A stretch of 64,000 bases of DNA from Xylophilus rhododendri. GTDB taxonomy: Bacteria > Pseudomonadota > Gammaproteobacteria > Burkholderiales > Burkholderiaceae_C. The DNA is taken from positions 5,456,001-5,520,000 of the forward strand of contig NZ_CP047650.1 in assembly GCF_009906855.1 (NCBI RefSeq), read 5' to 3'. Shown here in pieces: positions 44,713 through 53,611 of this stretch (position 1 is the stretch's first letter; each line of letters starts with the position of its first letter). The translations under genes and the position numbers were made by a program. Below the pieces are notes generated by a model. It saw nothing but the letters and a program-made list of their open reading frames with translations. It had not been told where the DNA came from and searched no databases.

Positions 44713-45876
44713 ATGTCCTCCCCCCTGCTAGACCAACTCCACCTGGCCACGCTGCCGCCCGAGGCCCAGGCTTTCCGCGCCGAAGTGCGCCAGTTCCTCG
44801 CCACCGAAATGCCCGAGCTGCCCGCCGATGTGCGCGCCCGATCCTGGATGGGTTTCGACGCCGCCTTCAGCCGCCGTCTGGCCGCGCGCGGCTGGGTCGG
44901 CGTGACCCTGCCGCGCGAATACGGAGGCGCGGCGCTCGACGCCTTCTCGCGTTTCGTGCTGGTGGAGGAACTGCTGGCCGCCGGCGCCCCCGTGGCCGGC
45001 CACTGGATCGCCGACCGCCAGAGCGGCCCGCTGATCCTCAAATACGGCACCGCCGCCCAGAAGGACTTCTACCTCCCGCGCATCTGCGCCGGCGAGGCCT
45101 TCTTCTGCATCGGCATGAGCGAGCCCAACGCCGGCTCCGACCTGGCCAGCGTGGGCAGCCGCGCCACGCCCGCCGATGGCGGCGGCTGGCGCCTCAACGG
45201 CCGCAAGATCTGGACGACCAATGCGCAGAACTGCCAGTACATGATCGCCCTGGTGCGCAGCTCCGGCACGGCGGAGGACCGGCACCAGGGCCTGTCGCAG
45301 TTCATCGTGGACCTGTCCCTGCCGGGCGTGACCATCCGCCCCATCCGCGACCTGGCCGGCGACGCGCATTTCTCGGAAGTCTTCTTCGACGACGTGGCCC
45401 TGCCGCCCGAGGCCCTGATCGGCCAGGAGGGCAGCGGCTGGGAGCAGGTGACGGCCGAACTCGCCTTCGAACGCAGCGGGCCGGAGCGCCTCTACTCCAG
45501 CATCGTGCTGCTGGACCGCTGGCTCACCGTGTTGCGCGCCAGCGGCCAGGCCGCCCGCCATGCCGCCGTGCTGGGCCGCTTCGCCACCCATCTGAGCGTG
45601 CTGCGCAACCTGTCCATCGCCGTCACCGCCCAGCTGGCATCCGGCCAGAGCCCGGTGATCGCGGCGGCGCTGGTCAAGGACATCGGCACCGAGTTCGAAC
45701 AGGCCGTTCCCGCGCTGATCGAGGCCGCCCTGGGCGCCGACCCCGAAGAGGCGCTGGACGCCGAACTGCAACGCGCCTGCGCCTACGTCAGCCAGGTCGC
45801 ACCCACCTATTCGCTGCGCGGCGGCACCCGCGAGATCCTGCGCGGCATGATCGCCCGCGGTCTCGGCCTGCGCTGA
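44713..45876 (+). CDS. Acyl-CoA dehydrogenase, larger subunit of a tandem pair
   Basis: A 387-residue FAD-dependent acyl-CoA dehydrogenase. CIGMSEPNAGSDLASVGSRA and WRLNGRKIWTTNAQNCQYMI are the family flavin/substrate blocks; the terminal block is YSLRGGTREILRGMIARGLGLR. It lies 10 nt before a shorter dehydrogenase gene. Such neighbouring genes often form heteromeric enzymes (PimC/PimD-like or FadE28/FadE29-like), so one alpha/beta enzyme is likely. It would introduce the double bond that the hydratase then attacks. Confidence 0.9.
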   Translation: MSSPLLDQLHLATLPPEAQAFRAEVRQFLATEMPELPADVRARSWMGFDAAFSRRLAARGWVGVTLPREYGGAALDAFSRFVLVEELLAAGAPVAGHWIADRQSGPLILKYGTAAQKDFYLPRICAGEAFFCIGMSEPNAGSDLASVGSRATPADGGGWRLNGRKIWTTNAQNCQYMIALVRSSGTAEDRHQGLSQFIVDLSLPGVTIRPIRDLAGDAHFSEVFFDDVALPPEALIGQEGSGWEQVTAELAFERSGPERLYSSIVLLDRWLTVLRASGQAARHAAVLGRFATHLSVLRNLSIAVTAQLASGQSPVIAAALVKDIGTEFEQAVPALIEAALGADPEEALDAELQRACAYVSQVAPTYSLRGGTREILRGMIARGLGLR

Positions 45877-45886
45877 GGAAGAGCCC

Positions 45887-46864
45887 ATGTTCACCGAAGC
45901 ATTCGAAGACATCCTGCGCGACCGCTGCACCCCCGCCGTGGTGCGCGCCATCGAGGCCGGCGGCGACCACCAAGCCTTGTGGGGCGCCATCGCCGAGGCC
46001 GGTTTCCTGGAGCTGATGGCCGCGGAGGAGGCCGGCGGCGCCGGCCTGCCGCTGGCCGAGCTGTATCCCATCGTGCGGCTGCTGGGCCGTTATGCGCTGC
46101 CGCTGCCCGTTGGGCAAAGCCTGGCCGCGCGGGCGCTGCTGCCTTCGGGCGAAGTGCCTGCCGGCCTGATCACCCTTGCGCCGGCGGTGCAGCCAGGGCA
46201 GGGCGGCTGGTTCTGCCCGCAGGTGCCCTACGGCCGCGTCGCCGACTGGCTGCTGGCCGACGACGGCGCATCCCTGCTGCTGCTGGACTGCAAGTCCGCC
46301 CGCCGCGAAACAGCCGGCGTGCCGCTAAGCCAGACGGCCAGCCTGCATTTCCCCGCCGATACGCCCGTGCGCCGCTTTCCCCGGCTAGCCGATGCCCAGC
46401 GCGCCATGGGCGCCGCCCTGCACGCCGCGCTGCTGGCCGGCGCCGCCTCGCGGGCCTTCGAGATCACCCTGCAATACGGCAACGACCGCAGCCAGTTCGG
46501 CCGCTCCATCGGCAAGTTCCAGGCGATCCAGCACTCGCTCAGCGTGATGGCCGAACAGGTGGCCGCCGCCGGCATGGCCGCACAAGCCGCCTTCGCCAGC
46601 GGCCCCACCGTGCCCACTCTGCTGGCCGCCGCCGTCGCCAAGGCCCGCACCAGCGAGGCGGCTTTGCCCATCGCCAACACCGCCCACGCGGTGCACGGTG
46701 CCATCGGCATCACCGAGGAATACGACCTGCAGCTGTTCACCCGCCGCCTGCACGAATGGCGCATCGCCCATGGCTCGGAGGACCACTGGCATGCGGTCGT
46801 GGGCCGGGCGCTGGTCGCGTCCGATCTGCCCATGGCGGAGTTCGTACGTTCCATCGCCGCCTGA
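45887..46864 (+). CDS. Acyl-CoA dehydrogenase, smaller subunit
   Basis: A 325-residue acyl-CoA dehydrogenase-like protein, shorter and more divergent than usual. The C-terminal half is clearest: AFEITLQYGNDRSQFGRSIG and KFQAIQHSLSVMAEQVAAAG (FAD-binding helix block), then ANTAHAVHGAIGITEEYDLQ. The middle domain is reduced (few of the SEPxAGSD residues), typical of partner subunits in heteromeric dehydrogenases. It probably acts with the preceding gene's product. Confidence 0.85.
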   Translation: MFTEAFEDILRDRCTPAVVRAIEAGGDHQALWGAIAEAGFLELMAAEEAGGAGLPLAELYPIVRLLGRYALPLPVGQSLAARALLPSGEVPAGLITLAPAVQPGQGGWFCPQVPYGRVADWLLADDGASLLLLDCKSARRETAGVPLSQTASLHFPADTPVRRFPRLADAQRAMGAALHAALLAGAASRAFEITLQYGNDRSQFGRSIGKFQAIQHSLSVMAEQVAAAGMAAQAAFASGPTVPTLLAAAVAKARTSEAALPIANTAHAVHGAIGITEEYDLQLFTRRLHEWRIAHGSEDHWHAVVGRALVASDLPMAEFVRSIAA

Positions 46865-46889
46865 GCAATAAAAAAAGGAGACAAGACAC

Positions 46890-47857
46890 ATGACATCCCT
46901 GGACCGCCGCAGCTTCATCGCCGCCACCCTGGCCCTGGCCGCCAGCTCACGCGCCCTGGCGCAGGACTTCCCCTCGCGCCCCATCCGCTTCATCGTGCCC
47001 TTCGGCCCGGCAGCGGCACCGACACGTCGGCCCGCTACTTCGGCCGCAAGCTGCAGGAGCTGACCGGCCAGCCGGTCATCGTGGACAACAAGCCCGGCGG
47101 CAACGGCTTCATCGCCGTGCGCCAGGCGCTGGCCGCGCCAGCCGATGGCTACACCGTCTTCGTCGGCAGCAACTCCACCCTGGCGGTGAACGTGGCCCTG
47201 TTCAGGAAACTGCCCTACGACCCGCAAGCCGACTTCGCACCCCTGTCGATGATGATGCGCGCCCCCGCGGTGCTGGTAGTGCCGCCCGGCTCGCCCTACC
47301 ACTCGGTGGCCGAGCTGATCGCCGCCGCCCGCGCCCAGCCCGGCAAACTCAATTACGGCTCCGGCTCGGCCGGCTACCAGCTGATGGCCGAGGCCTTCAA
47401 CGACATCGCCAAAGTCGAGGCCCGGCAAGTGCCCTTCAAGAGCGCGGCCGAGGCGCTCACCGCCGTGGCCTCGGGTACGGTCGACCTGTCCTTCGCCGAC
47501 ATCACCGCCGCTTTCGAACTGGTCAAGGGCGAAAAGCTGCGCGCCCTGATGGTGGCCGCCGACCGCCGCCAGGCCGCCTTGCCCAAACTGATGACATCCG
47601 CCGAGGCCGGCCTGCCCGGCTTCGCCGCCTCGGTCTGGGTGGCCGCCGCCGTGCACGCCAGGACGCCAAAGCACGAAACCGACCGCCTCGCCAGCCTGTT
47701 CGCCCAGATCGAGGCGCTGCCCGAAACCCGCGATTTCTACCTGCGCCTGGGCGCCGAAACCATGCAAGGCGGCGCCGAGGAAATGCGGGCCTTCCAGGCG
47801 CAGGACATCGAACTCTGGAAACGCATCGCCACCAAGGCCGGCATCCAGCAGGAGTAA
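46890..47857 (+). pseudogene. Bug/TctC-family substrate-binding protein, apparent one-base frameshift
   Basis: ATG 46890 follows AAAAAGGAGAC and gives a normal leader (LDRRSFIAATLALAASSRAL, cleavage near LAQ-DFP) and PSRPIRFIVPFG. The frame breaks at about 47009. The other frame continues with VIVDNKPGGNGFIAVRQALA, GYTVFVGSNSTLAVNVALF and LMTSAEAGLPGFAASVWVAA to TAA at 47857. Inserting one G into GGCCCGGCAGC restores the expected PFGPGSGTDTSAR and a protein of about 322 residues. It is the last gene of the CoA cluster. Confidence 0.8.
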
Positions 47858-48038
47858 GCCGTGCCGAAAACAGATTAATACTGCTTTTCGATAATTGGAG
47901 GCTTATTTTGTGGTTGGCGCCCACAATATCGGCCGGTGGGCACGCTTAGGACGTAAGAGCTAAAGCGAGTCGAGGAACTTCGATGGGGAATGGAGAAAGA
48001 TCGGCCGCTCTTTCCACCCATTTGCCACCGGAGTCATC
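47858..48038. other. Intergenic region with two short hairpins before the PEP-CTERM gene
   Basis: There is no coding signal. TTGTGG/CCACAA (47908-47926) and GAAAGA/TCTTTC (47995-48014) are inverted repeats. Neither has a T-run, so they are more likely operator or mRNA-leader elements than terminators. A GGAG ribosome-binding site precedes ATG 48039. Confidence 0.4.
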
Positions 48039-48707
48039 ATGCGTTTCAATACCAAGTTGGCGGCGCTGCTGCTGAGCACCGCCGCAACGAGCTCATTCGC
48101 GGGAGTCGTGCTTTACACCGGCAGGCCGGAATTCTCCTCGCAAGGCTCGATCAGCTATGACAGCGATTTCCAGAGTTATGGCTCGTCGATTGTATTCGCC
48201 ACTCCCGCTACCCCGTTGACGCTGGGCGACGTTACCTATCCGGGCCCGCAGAATACGATTATCGGATCCCTGCATCCAAGTTCCAACTTGGGGAAAACCA
48301 AAAATGTTCTCGTCACCGGCTCGTTCGGTGCGTTGACAGGACAAATTAATTCGGTGCCAAAATACACCATGCTGGCCTTCGACGGAGCAGTGACCAGCGG
48401 TGTGGTGAATATATTGATCTCGACCAACCTGGCCAGCTACGGCTTCTCGGACGTCCCCTTTGTCGATGGCTCATCGGGCCTCACTTTCGAGGGCTTCAAA
48501 ACCAACTCGCCCAACGAGTATTTCGTCGCGTTCTCGCTGTCCACTGCCGATCCCAGCCAGGTGCCCGGCATTACCGATATCACCATCGGCCATGCCGTCA
48601 TGGCCGCGGTACCGGAGCCGCAGGAAATCGCCATGCTGCTGGCGGGCCTGGGATTGATAGGCCGGAGCATCCGGCCCCGAAAATCTAGCGCGCCAAAGCC
48701 GACTTGA
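48039..48707 (+). CDS. PEP-CTERM sorting-domain protein
   Basis: A 222-residue exported protein: leader ending TSSFA-GVV, then a serine/threonine-rich beta-type body without cysteines. The C-terminus is a textbook PEP-CTERM tripartite signal: VPEP near residue 193, a short hydrophobic helix (EIAMLLAGLGLIG) and a basic end (RSIRPRK). Such proteins are processed by exosortase (EpsH) and often become exopolysaccharide-associated. No exosortase is in view. Base composition is somewhat AT-richer than its neighbours. The 3' end overlaps the convergent peroxidase gene by 23 nt. Confidence 0.85.
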   Translation: MRFNTKLAALLLSTAATSSFAGVVLYTGRPEFSSQGSISYDSDFQSYGSSIVFATPATPLTLGDVTYPGPQNTIIGSLHPSSNLGKTKNVLVTGSFGALTGQINSVPKYTMLAFDGAVTSGVVNILISTNLASYGFSDVPFVDGSSGLTFEGFKTNSPNEYFVAFSLSTADPSQVPGITDITIGHAVMAAVPEPQEIAMLLAGLGLIGRSIRPRKSSAPKPT

Positions 48708-49242
48708 TCGCCTCGGCCAGCACCGGGCTGTCCACCGTGATGTCCGGCGCGAAACGGCCGACCACGCTGCCGTCCCGCCCGATGAGGAATTTCTCGAAAT
48801 TCCACATCACATCGCTGTCGTTCTTCGGCAGCAGGCCGTGCTGGGCCAACTTGCCCTTCAACACGCTGTCCGAGCCGGCCTGCGCCTGCGGCGCGGCTTC
48901 GATCAGCGCCGCATACAGCGGATGGCGCGGCGCACTGTTCACATTGAGCTTGCCGAACATCGGGAACTGCACACCGAAGGTGCCGCGGCAGAAGGCGGCG
49001 ATGCTGTCGTTGTCGCCCGGCTCCTGCGCCGCGAAATCGTTCGACGGAAAACCCAGCACCACCAGGCCCTGCTCGCGCTGCGCCTCGTAAGCCGCCTCCA
49101 GCCCCTCGTACTGCGGCGTCAGCCCGCACTTGGACGCCACGTTGACGATCAGCACCACCTTGCCGCGGTACTCGGCCAGCGTGGCATCGCTGCCGTCGAT
49201 CTTCTTCAGGGGGATGTCGTAGAGGGAGGAGGTGGCCATCAT
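48685..49242 (-). CDS. Glutathione peroxidase family (Cys-type, BtuE-like)
   Basis: A 185-residue thiol peroxidase. The peroxidatic Cys is in VLIVNVASKCGLTPQYEGLE (about residue 39), at the selenocysteine position of animal enzymes. The second motif reads LGFPSNDFAAQEPGDND, with SND in place of the commoner CNQ, and DVMWNFEKFLIGRDG carries the conserved Trp. It lacks a signal peptide, so it is cytosolic. Bacterial members usually work with thioredoxin rather than glutathione. Confidence 0.92.
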   Translation of the reverse strand: MMATSSLYDIPLKKIDGSDATLAEYRGKVVLIVNVASKCGLTPQYEGLEAAYEAQREQGLVVLGFPSNDFAAQEPGDNDSIAAFCRGTFGVQFPMFGKLNVNSAPRHPLYAALIEAAPQAQAGSDSVLKGKLAQHGLLPKNDSDVMWNFEKFLIGRDGSVVGRFAPDITVDSPVLAEAIKSALAR

Positions 49243-49424
49243 GGGTTCTCGGTTGGGAATCGACCATTCTCGCCATCCGCGGGATTTCCTGCCGGCCGCA
49301 GGCGCCTCAGCCTTCTTATGCGGATTCCAAGCTTAGCAACTCACTAGTGATTGTTTTTCCTTTTAAGTAACTTTTCCTTAAAATCGCCCGCTCGCAAGTC
49401 AACCGGCTTGCCTAAGGCTTCTTC
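49243..49424. promoter_or_regulatory. Divergent promoter region of gpx and the methionine importer, with TCACTAGTGA palindrome
   Basis: A perfect 10-bp palindrome TCACTAGTGA at 49341-49350 is followed by an AT-rich stretch with a direct repeat of CTTTTCCTTAAAA/TTTTTCCTTTTAA type (49352-49383) before the metN GTG start. The palindrome is the candidate operator for methionine control. No SAM riboswitch fold was recognised. Confidence 0.4.
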
Positions 49425-50512
49425 GTGTCGGCGTCTCCCCACCCATCCATTTCCCCCCCAGCCCGCGGCGCCACAGCCGCCGTGGCCCTGCAGAACGTCA
49501 GCGTTACCTATCCATCGGCCAAGGGCCTGGTGCATGCGCTGCGCGACATCGACCTGAGCATTCCGGAAGGCGAGATCTTCGGCATCATCGGCAAGAGCGG
49601 TGCCGGCAAGAGCTCGCTGGTGCGCACCATCAACCTGCTGGCCCGGCCCAGCGCCGGCAAGGTGCTGGTGGCCGGCCGCGACATGCTGGCCCTGCCCGAC
49701 GAGCAGCTGCGCGCCGCCCGGCGCGACATCGGCATGGTGTTCCAGCATTTCAACCTGCTCGAATCCCGCACCGTGGCCGGCAACGTGGCCCTGCCGCTGG
49801 AGCTGGTCCACACCCCCAAGGACGAGATCCGCCGCCGCGTGGCCGAGTTGCTCGACCTGGTCGGCCTGGGCAGCTTCGCCGAGCGCCATCCCTCGCAGCT
49901 CAGCGGCGGCCAGCGCCAGCGCGTGGGCATCGCCCGGGCCCTGGCCAGCAAGCCCAAGGTGCTGCTGTGCGACGAGGCCACCTCCGCGCTCGACCCGGAA
50001 ACCGCCCGCTCCATCCTGGCCCTGCTGCGCCAGATCAACGCCGACTTCGGCCTGACCGTCATCCTCATCACCCACCAGATGCAGGTCATCAAGCAGCTGG
50101 CGCACCGTGCCGCCGTGCTGGATGCCGGCCGGGTGGTGGAGCTGGCCGACGTGTCCGAGATCTTCCTGCAGCCCCGCCAGGCCATCACCAAGAGCCTGGT
50201 GGAAGACGTGGTGCCCAGGCATTGCCCGAGCCCGTCGCCGCCCGGGTGCGCGCCGTGATGGCCCAGCACCCCGGCGAGGCCACGCTGCTGCGCCTGGCCT
50301 TCCTGGGCGACGACGCCGAACGCTCGGTGCTGTCGGACCTGGTGCGCCGCTACGGCGTGGATGTGAACATCGTGCATGGCCAGGTCGATGAGATCCAGGG
50401 CCTGTCCTTCGCCTCGCTGACCGCGCTGCTGCGCGGCCCGGCCGAAGCCCTGGCCCGCGCCGTGGAACACCTGCAGGCCGCCGGCGTGCGCATCGAGGAG
50501 ATCGCCCCATGA
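49425..50512 (+). pseudogene. metN: Methionine ABC transporter ATP-binding protein, frameshift between ATPase and NIL domains
   Basis: The GTG 49425 frame gives a complete ABC ATPase: Walker [15 protein letters not shown]-loop [10 protein letters not shown], signature [18 protein letters not shown], Walker [15 protein letters not shown]-loop [10 protein letters not shown]. It breaks at about 50215 after LVEDVVP. The regulatory NIL domain (ATLLRLAFLGDDAERSVLSD, YGVDVNIVHGQVDEIQGLSF) continues in another frame to TGA at 50512. One missing C in GTGCCCAGGC explains it. The shortened product would keep ATPase parts but lose methionine feedback inhibition. metI and metQ are intact, so an error is likely. 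Confidence 0.85.
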
Positions 50513-51180
50513 GCGACAGCATTCTTTTCAGCCCCATGTTCCTGGAGGTGTTCGGCACCTCGCTGTGGGAAACCATCGTGATGGTCGGCGTCTCCGGCAT
50601 CCTGGGCGCGCTGCTGGGCATACCGCTGGGCGTGTACCTGCGCCTGTCCGACCGCGGCGCATTGCTGGAGAACGGCGTGGCCAACAGCATTACCGGCTGG
50701 ATCGTCAACGCGGTGCGCTCCACCCCCTTCATCATCCTGCTGGTGGCCATCATCCCGCTGACCCGGCTGCTGTCGGGCTCCTCCATCGGCACCGCCGCGG
50801 CCATCGTGCCGCTCACCATCGCCGCCACGCCCTTCGTGGCCCGCCTGGTCGAAGTGGCCCTGCGCGAGGTGGACGACGGCGTGGTCGAAGCCGCCCTGGC
50901 CATGGGCGCCAGCACCTGGCAGATCGTGTGGAAGGTCTTGCTGCCCGAGGCCTTCCCCGGCATCGTCGCCGCCCTCACCATCACCCTGGTCAGCCTCACC
51001 GGCTATTCGGCCATGGCCGGCGCCATCGGCGGCGGCGGGCTGGGCGACCTGGGCATCCGCTACGGCTACCAGCGCTTCCTGCCGGAAGTGATGCTGGCCG
51101 TCGTCATCGTGCTGATCTTCTTCGTGCAGGCCTTGCAGAGCTTCGGCGACTGGGCCGTGCGCCGCCTGCGGCACCGCTGA
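50509..51180 (+). CDS. metI: Methionine ABC transporter permease
   Basis: A 223-residue inner-membrane permease with five helices. Its EAA-type coupling loop is EAALAMGASTWQIVWKVLLPE (about residue 135), which docks onto MetN. The family stretches TSLWETIVMVGVSGILGALL and GYSAMAGAIGGGGLGDLGIR match MetI. The ATG overlaps the metN stop (ATGA at 50509-50512). It forms the metNIQ importer for D/L-methionine with its neighbours. Confidence 0.94.
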   Translation: MSDSILFSPMFLEVFGTSLWETIVMVGVSGILGALLGIPLGVYLRLSDRGALLENGVANSITGWIVNAVRSTPFIILLVAIIPLTRLLSGSSIGTAAAIVPLTIAATPFVARLVEVALREVDDGVVEAALAMGASTWQIVWKVLLPEAFPGIVAALTITLVSLTGYSAMAGAIGGGGLGDLGIRYGYQRFLPEVMLAVVIVLIFFVQALQSFGDWAVRRLRHR

Positions 51181-51218
51181 TCGAACCAACGAATTTCAAC
51201 CAGAAGAGCACTCTCATC

Positions 51219-52010
51219 ATGCAACGCAGAAACATCCTCTCGGCCGCCGTGCTGTCCACCCTGCTGGCCACCGGCATCGCCCAGGCGCAGGACAAGCCGA
51301 TCAAGATCGGCGTCACCGCCGGCCCGCACGCGCAGATCATGGAACAGGTCAAGAAGGTCGCCGAGAAGGACGGCCTGAAGCTCCAGATCGTGGAATTCAG
51401 CGACTACGTGCAGCCCAACGCGGCCCTGGCCGCCGGCGACCTGGACGCCAACAGCTACCAGCACAAGCCCTACCTGGACGTGCAGGTGAAGGACCGCGGC
51501 TACAAGCTGGTGCCGGTGGGCTACACCATCAACTTCCCCATGGGCGTCTACTCCAAGAAGATCAAGAGCCTGAGCGAGCTGAAGGACGGCGCCCGTTTCG
51601 GCATGCCCAACGACGTGACCAACGGCGCGCGTGTGCTGCTGCTGCTGCAGGACCAGGGCATCATCAAGGTGCGCCCGGAAGCCGGCGTGAACGTCACCCC
51701 GCTGGATGTGACCTCCAATCCCAAGAAGCTGAAGTTCGTGGAGATCGACGCCGCCCAGCTGCCGCGCTCGCTGCCCGACCTGGACGCCGCCGGCATCAAC
51801 ACCAACTTCGCCACCAGCGGCGGCCTGGACCCGGTGAAGGACGCCATCGCCCGCGAAGGCGCCAAGAGCCCCTACATCAACATCATCGCCGTGCGTGAGC
51901 AGGACAAGGACAAGCCCTGGGTGGGCAAGCTGGTGAAGGCCTACCACTCCGACGAGATCCGCAGCTACATCGAGACCCAGTTCAAGGGCACCGTGCTGCC
52001 CGGCTTCTGA
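51219..52010 (+). CDS. metQ: Methionine ABC transporter substrate-binding protein
   Basis: A 263-residue NlpA/MetQ-family receptor: IKIGVTAGPHAQIMEQVKKV, YVQPNAALAAGDLDANSYQH, ALREQ-like ligand loop region at FGMPNDVTNGARVLLLL, and a C-terminal block DKPWVGKLVKAYHSDEIRSY. The leader (ILSAAVLSTLLATGIAQAQD) lacks a lipobox cysteine, so unlike E. coli MetQ this looks like a soluble periplasmic protein. It is 38 nt after metI. Confidence 0.93.
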   Translation: MQRRNILSAAVLSTLLATGIAQAQDKPIKIGVTAGPHAQIMEQVKKVAEKDGLKLQIVEFSDYVQPNAALAAGDLDANSYQHKPYLDVQVKDRGYKLVPVGYTINFPMGVYSKKIKSLSELKDGARFGMPNDVTNGARVLLLLQDQGIIKVRPEAGVNVTPLDVTSNPKKLKFVEIDAAQLPRSLPDLDAAGINTNFATSGGLDPVKDAIAREGAKSPYINIIAVREQDKDKPWVGKLVKAYHSDEIRSYIETQFKGTVLPGF

Positions 52011-52042
52011 GCCCGGCACGCAAGCGCTGAACAAGGGCCGCG

Positions 52043-52924
52043 ATGACGACGCTGCGCATAGACGCCATCGTGCAGGGACTGCACGCGGCGCGTAATGAAT
52101 GGCGGGCGTCGCAATCGCGGCCCCGCGAGCCGGAAAGCCGCGAGTTCCCATCGCCCGACGCGGTGGGCGAGGCCATCGACGCGCTGCGCAAGGCGCTGTT
52201 CCCCATGCGCCTGGGGCCGCCGGACCTGCGGCAGGAGAACGAGGACTACTACGTCGGCCACACCCTGGACGCTGCCCTGCACACGCTGCTGTGCCAGGCG
52301 CGACTGGAGCTGCGCTACGGCGGCGTGCCCGCTGTCGAGGTGCATGAGCGGGCGACAGAGCTGATCCGGAGCTTTGCCGAAGGCCTGCCCGATATCCGCC
52401 GGCTGCTGGACTCGGATGTGCTCGCGGCCTACGAGGGCGATCCGGCTGCGCGCAGCGTGGACGAGGTGCTGCTCTGCTATCCCGGCGTGCTGGCGATGAT
52501 CCACCACCGCCTGGCCCATAGCCTGTACCGGCTGGGCCTGCCGCTGCTGGGACGAATCGCGGCCGAGCAGGCGCATAGCCGGACCGGGATCGACATCCAT
52601 CCCGGGGCGCGGATCGGCGGCCATTTCTTCATCGACCATGGGACCGGTGTCGTGATCGGCGAGACGGCTGTTATCGGGGAGCGGGTGCGGATCTACCAGG
52701 CGGTGACGCTGGGGGCGCGGCGCTTTCCCAAAAATGCGGATGGCACGCTGGCGAAAGGGCTCAAACGCCATCCGACGGTCGAGGACGATGTGGTCATCTA
52801 CGCCGGAGCGACCGTGCTTGGTGATGTGACGCTGGGGCAGGGCGCTTCGATCGGTGGGAATGTCTGGCTGACGCATGATGTGCCGGCGGGTGGGTCGGTG
52901 ACGCAGGCGAGTTCGGTGTCTTGA
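52043..52924 (+). CDS. epsC: Serine O-acetyltransferase (EpsC/SrpH-type CysE)
   Basis: A 293-residue enzyme making O-acetylserine for cysteine synthesis. Helical N-terminal half, then a left-handed beta-helix: GIDIHPGARIGGHFFIDHGT (with the catalytic HxxD region), GVVIGETAVIGERVRIYQAV, then TVLGDVTLGQGASIGGNVWL. The length and N-terminus match the EpsC/SrpH subgroup rather than short CysE. It is 32 nt after metQ, linking methionine uptake and cysteine synthesis. It is the last gene with ordinary composition before the island. Confidence 0.92.
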   Translation: MTTLRIDAIVQGLHAARNEWRASQSRPREPESREFPSPDAVGEAIDALRKALFPMRLGPPDLRQENEDYYVGHTLDAALHTLLCQARLELRYGGVPAVEVHERATELIRSFAEGLPDIRRLLDSDVLAAYEGDPAARSVDEVLLCYPGVLAMIHHRLAHSLYRLGLPLLGRIAAEQAHSRTGIDIHPGARIGGHFFIDHGTGVVIGETAVIGERVRIYQAVTLGARRFPKNADGTLAKGLKRHPTVEDDVVIYAGATVLGDVTLGQGASIGGNVWLTHDVPAGGSVTQASSVS

Positions 52925-53007
52925 CCAACCTAGCTCCGCGGGTCATCGGCAGTGACGCCGTTTTGGGCTAGGCCATGCGGGGTAAATGCTGGCTCGACGA
53001 CTCCATT

Positions 53008-53024
53008 CGGCCAGAAGCGGACAT
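53008..53024 (+). repeat. Island repeat copy 1 (CGGCCAGAAGCGGACAT)
   Basis: An exact match to the island consensus, 23 nt before the phosphatase-like ATG and in the same orientation as that gene. Confidence 0.8.
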
Positions 53025-53047
53025 AGTTTTCGGCAATAAAGAGAGTC

Positions 53048-53377
53048 ATGAACGTTCTTTTTATCTGCAGCCGCAATAAGTTGCGCAGCCCGACGGCTGC
53101 GCAAGTCTTTGACGGTCGCGCAGGCATAGCAACCGACTCAGCCGGTCTGGCTCCAGACACTGAGTGCCAGTTAGAACTAGACCAGTTGGCCTGGGCGGAT
53201 GTTGTCTTCGTGATGGAGAAGAGTCATAAAACCAAGTTGACTAGGATGTATTCTGCATATCTCCGGTCGAAGAAGCTCATTTGCCTAGACATTCCCGACA
53301 ACTACGCTTTCATGCAGCCAGAATTGGTTGAGCTATTTGAGCGGAAAGTGCCGAGGCATCTTGGCCTAGAAATCTAA
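53048..53377 (+). CDS. Low-molecular-weight phosphatase-like protein
   Basis: A 109-residue protein with the CX5R phosphate-binding loop at the N-terminus (VLFICSRNKLRSPTAAQVF, about residues 7-14), as in low-molecular-weight tyrosine phosphatases and arsenate reductases. It is shorter than standard members (about 150). A DPD-type general-acid motif is not obvious; LDIPDNY near residue 80 is the nearest equivalent. First gene of the repeat-demarcated array. Confidence 0.8.
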   Translation: MNVLFICSRNKLRSPTAAQVFDGRAGIATDSAGLAPDTECQLELDQLAWADVVFVMEKSHKTKLTRMYSAYLRSKKLICLDIPDNYAFMQPELVELFERKVPRHLGLEI

Positions 53378-53384
53378 CCGTGAA

Positions 53385-53400
53385 CGGCCAGAAGCGGACA
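53385..53400 (+). repeat. Island repeat copy 2
   Basis: CGGCCAGAAGCGGACA, 20 nt before the next small ORF and in its orientation; it lies 7 nt after the phosphatase-like stop codon. Confidence 0.8.
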
Positions 53401-53420
53401 CTGCGTTTTGAAAGGAATCT

Positions 53421-53585
53421 ATGAGATTAGTTCACTGGATTTCGCTGTGCATTGCGTTAGTCGGGCTTGCGATGCTTAACGCAGGTGTGCCAAAAGTTGG
53501 TGGATTTCTAATCCTCGCTTCAACAGTTGCGGAGATTATTTACGCCGCAGTTGCAGGCAAAAAATCCAACGCCGGCACCCGATAG
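53421..53585 (+). CDS. 54-residue membrane protein, hypothetical
   Basis: A short ORF, ATG 53421 to TAG 53585, after an AAAGGAAT ribosome-binding site. Two hydrophobic stretches (WISLCIALVGLAML and FLILASTVAEIIYAAVAG) and a basic end (KKSNAGTR) suggest a two-helix membrane protein. No family recognised. It fills one repeat-to-repeat unit exactly, which supports it as a real gene. Confidence 0.6.
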   Translation: MRLVHWISLCIALVGLAMLNAGVPKVGGFLILASTVAEIIYAAVAGKKSNAGTR

Positions 53586-53592
53586 CCACTTT

Positions 53593-53609
53593 CGGTCAGA
53601 AGCGGAGAT
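53593..53609 (+). repeat. Island repeat copy 3 (two differences)
   Basis: CGGTCAGAAGCGGAGAT ends 2 nt before ATG 53612, the closest spacing in the array; orientation matches the downstream gene. Confidence 0.75.
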
Positions 53610-53611
53610 AG

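Noticed and set aside
49338..49353. Vector-like SpeI/HindIII sequence before metN suggesting cloning contamination
   Set aside because: Only AAGCTT and ACTAGT sites coincide. The flanking sequence runs without a break into native genes, and a regulatory palindrome is the simpler reading.
52930..53160. Minus-strand short gene overlapping the phosphatase-like gene
   Set aside because: Its translation runs through the repeat (giving an RFWPN-type peptide), a familiar artefact of this repeat class, and it opposes a gene with a clear CX5R motif.
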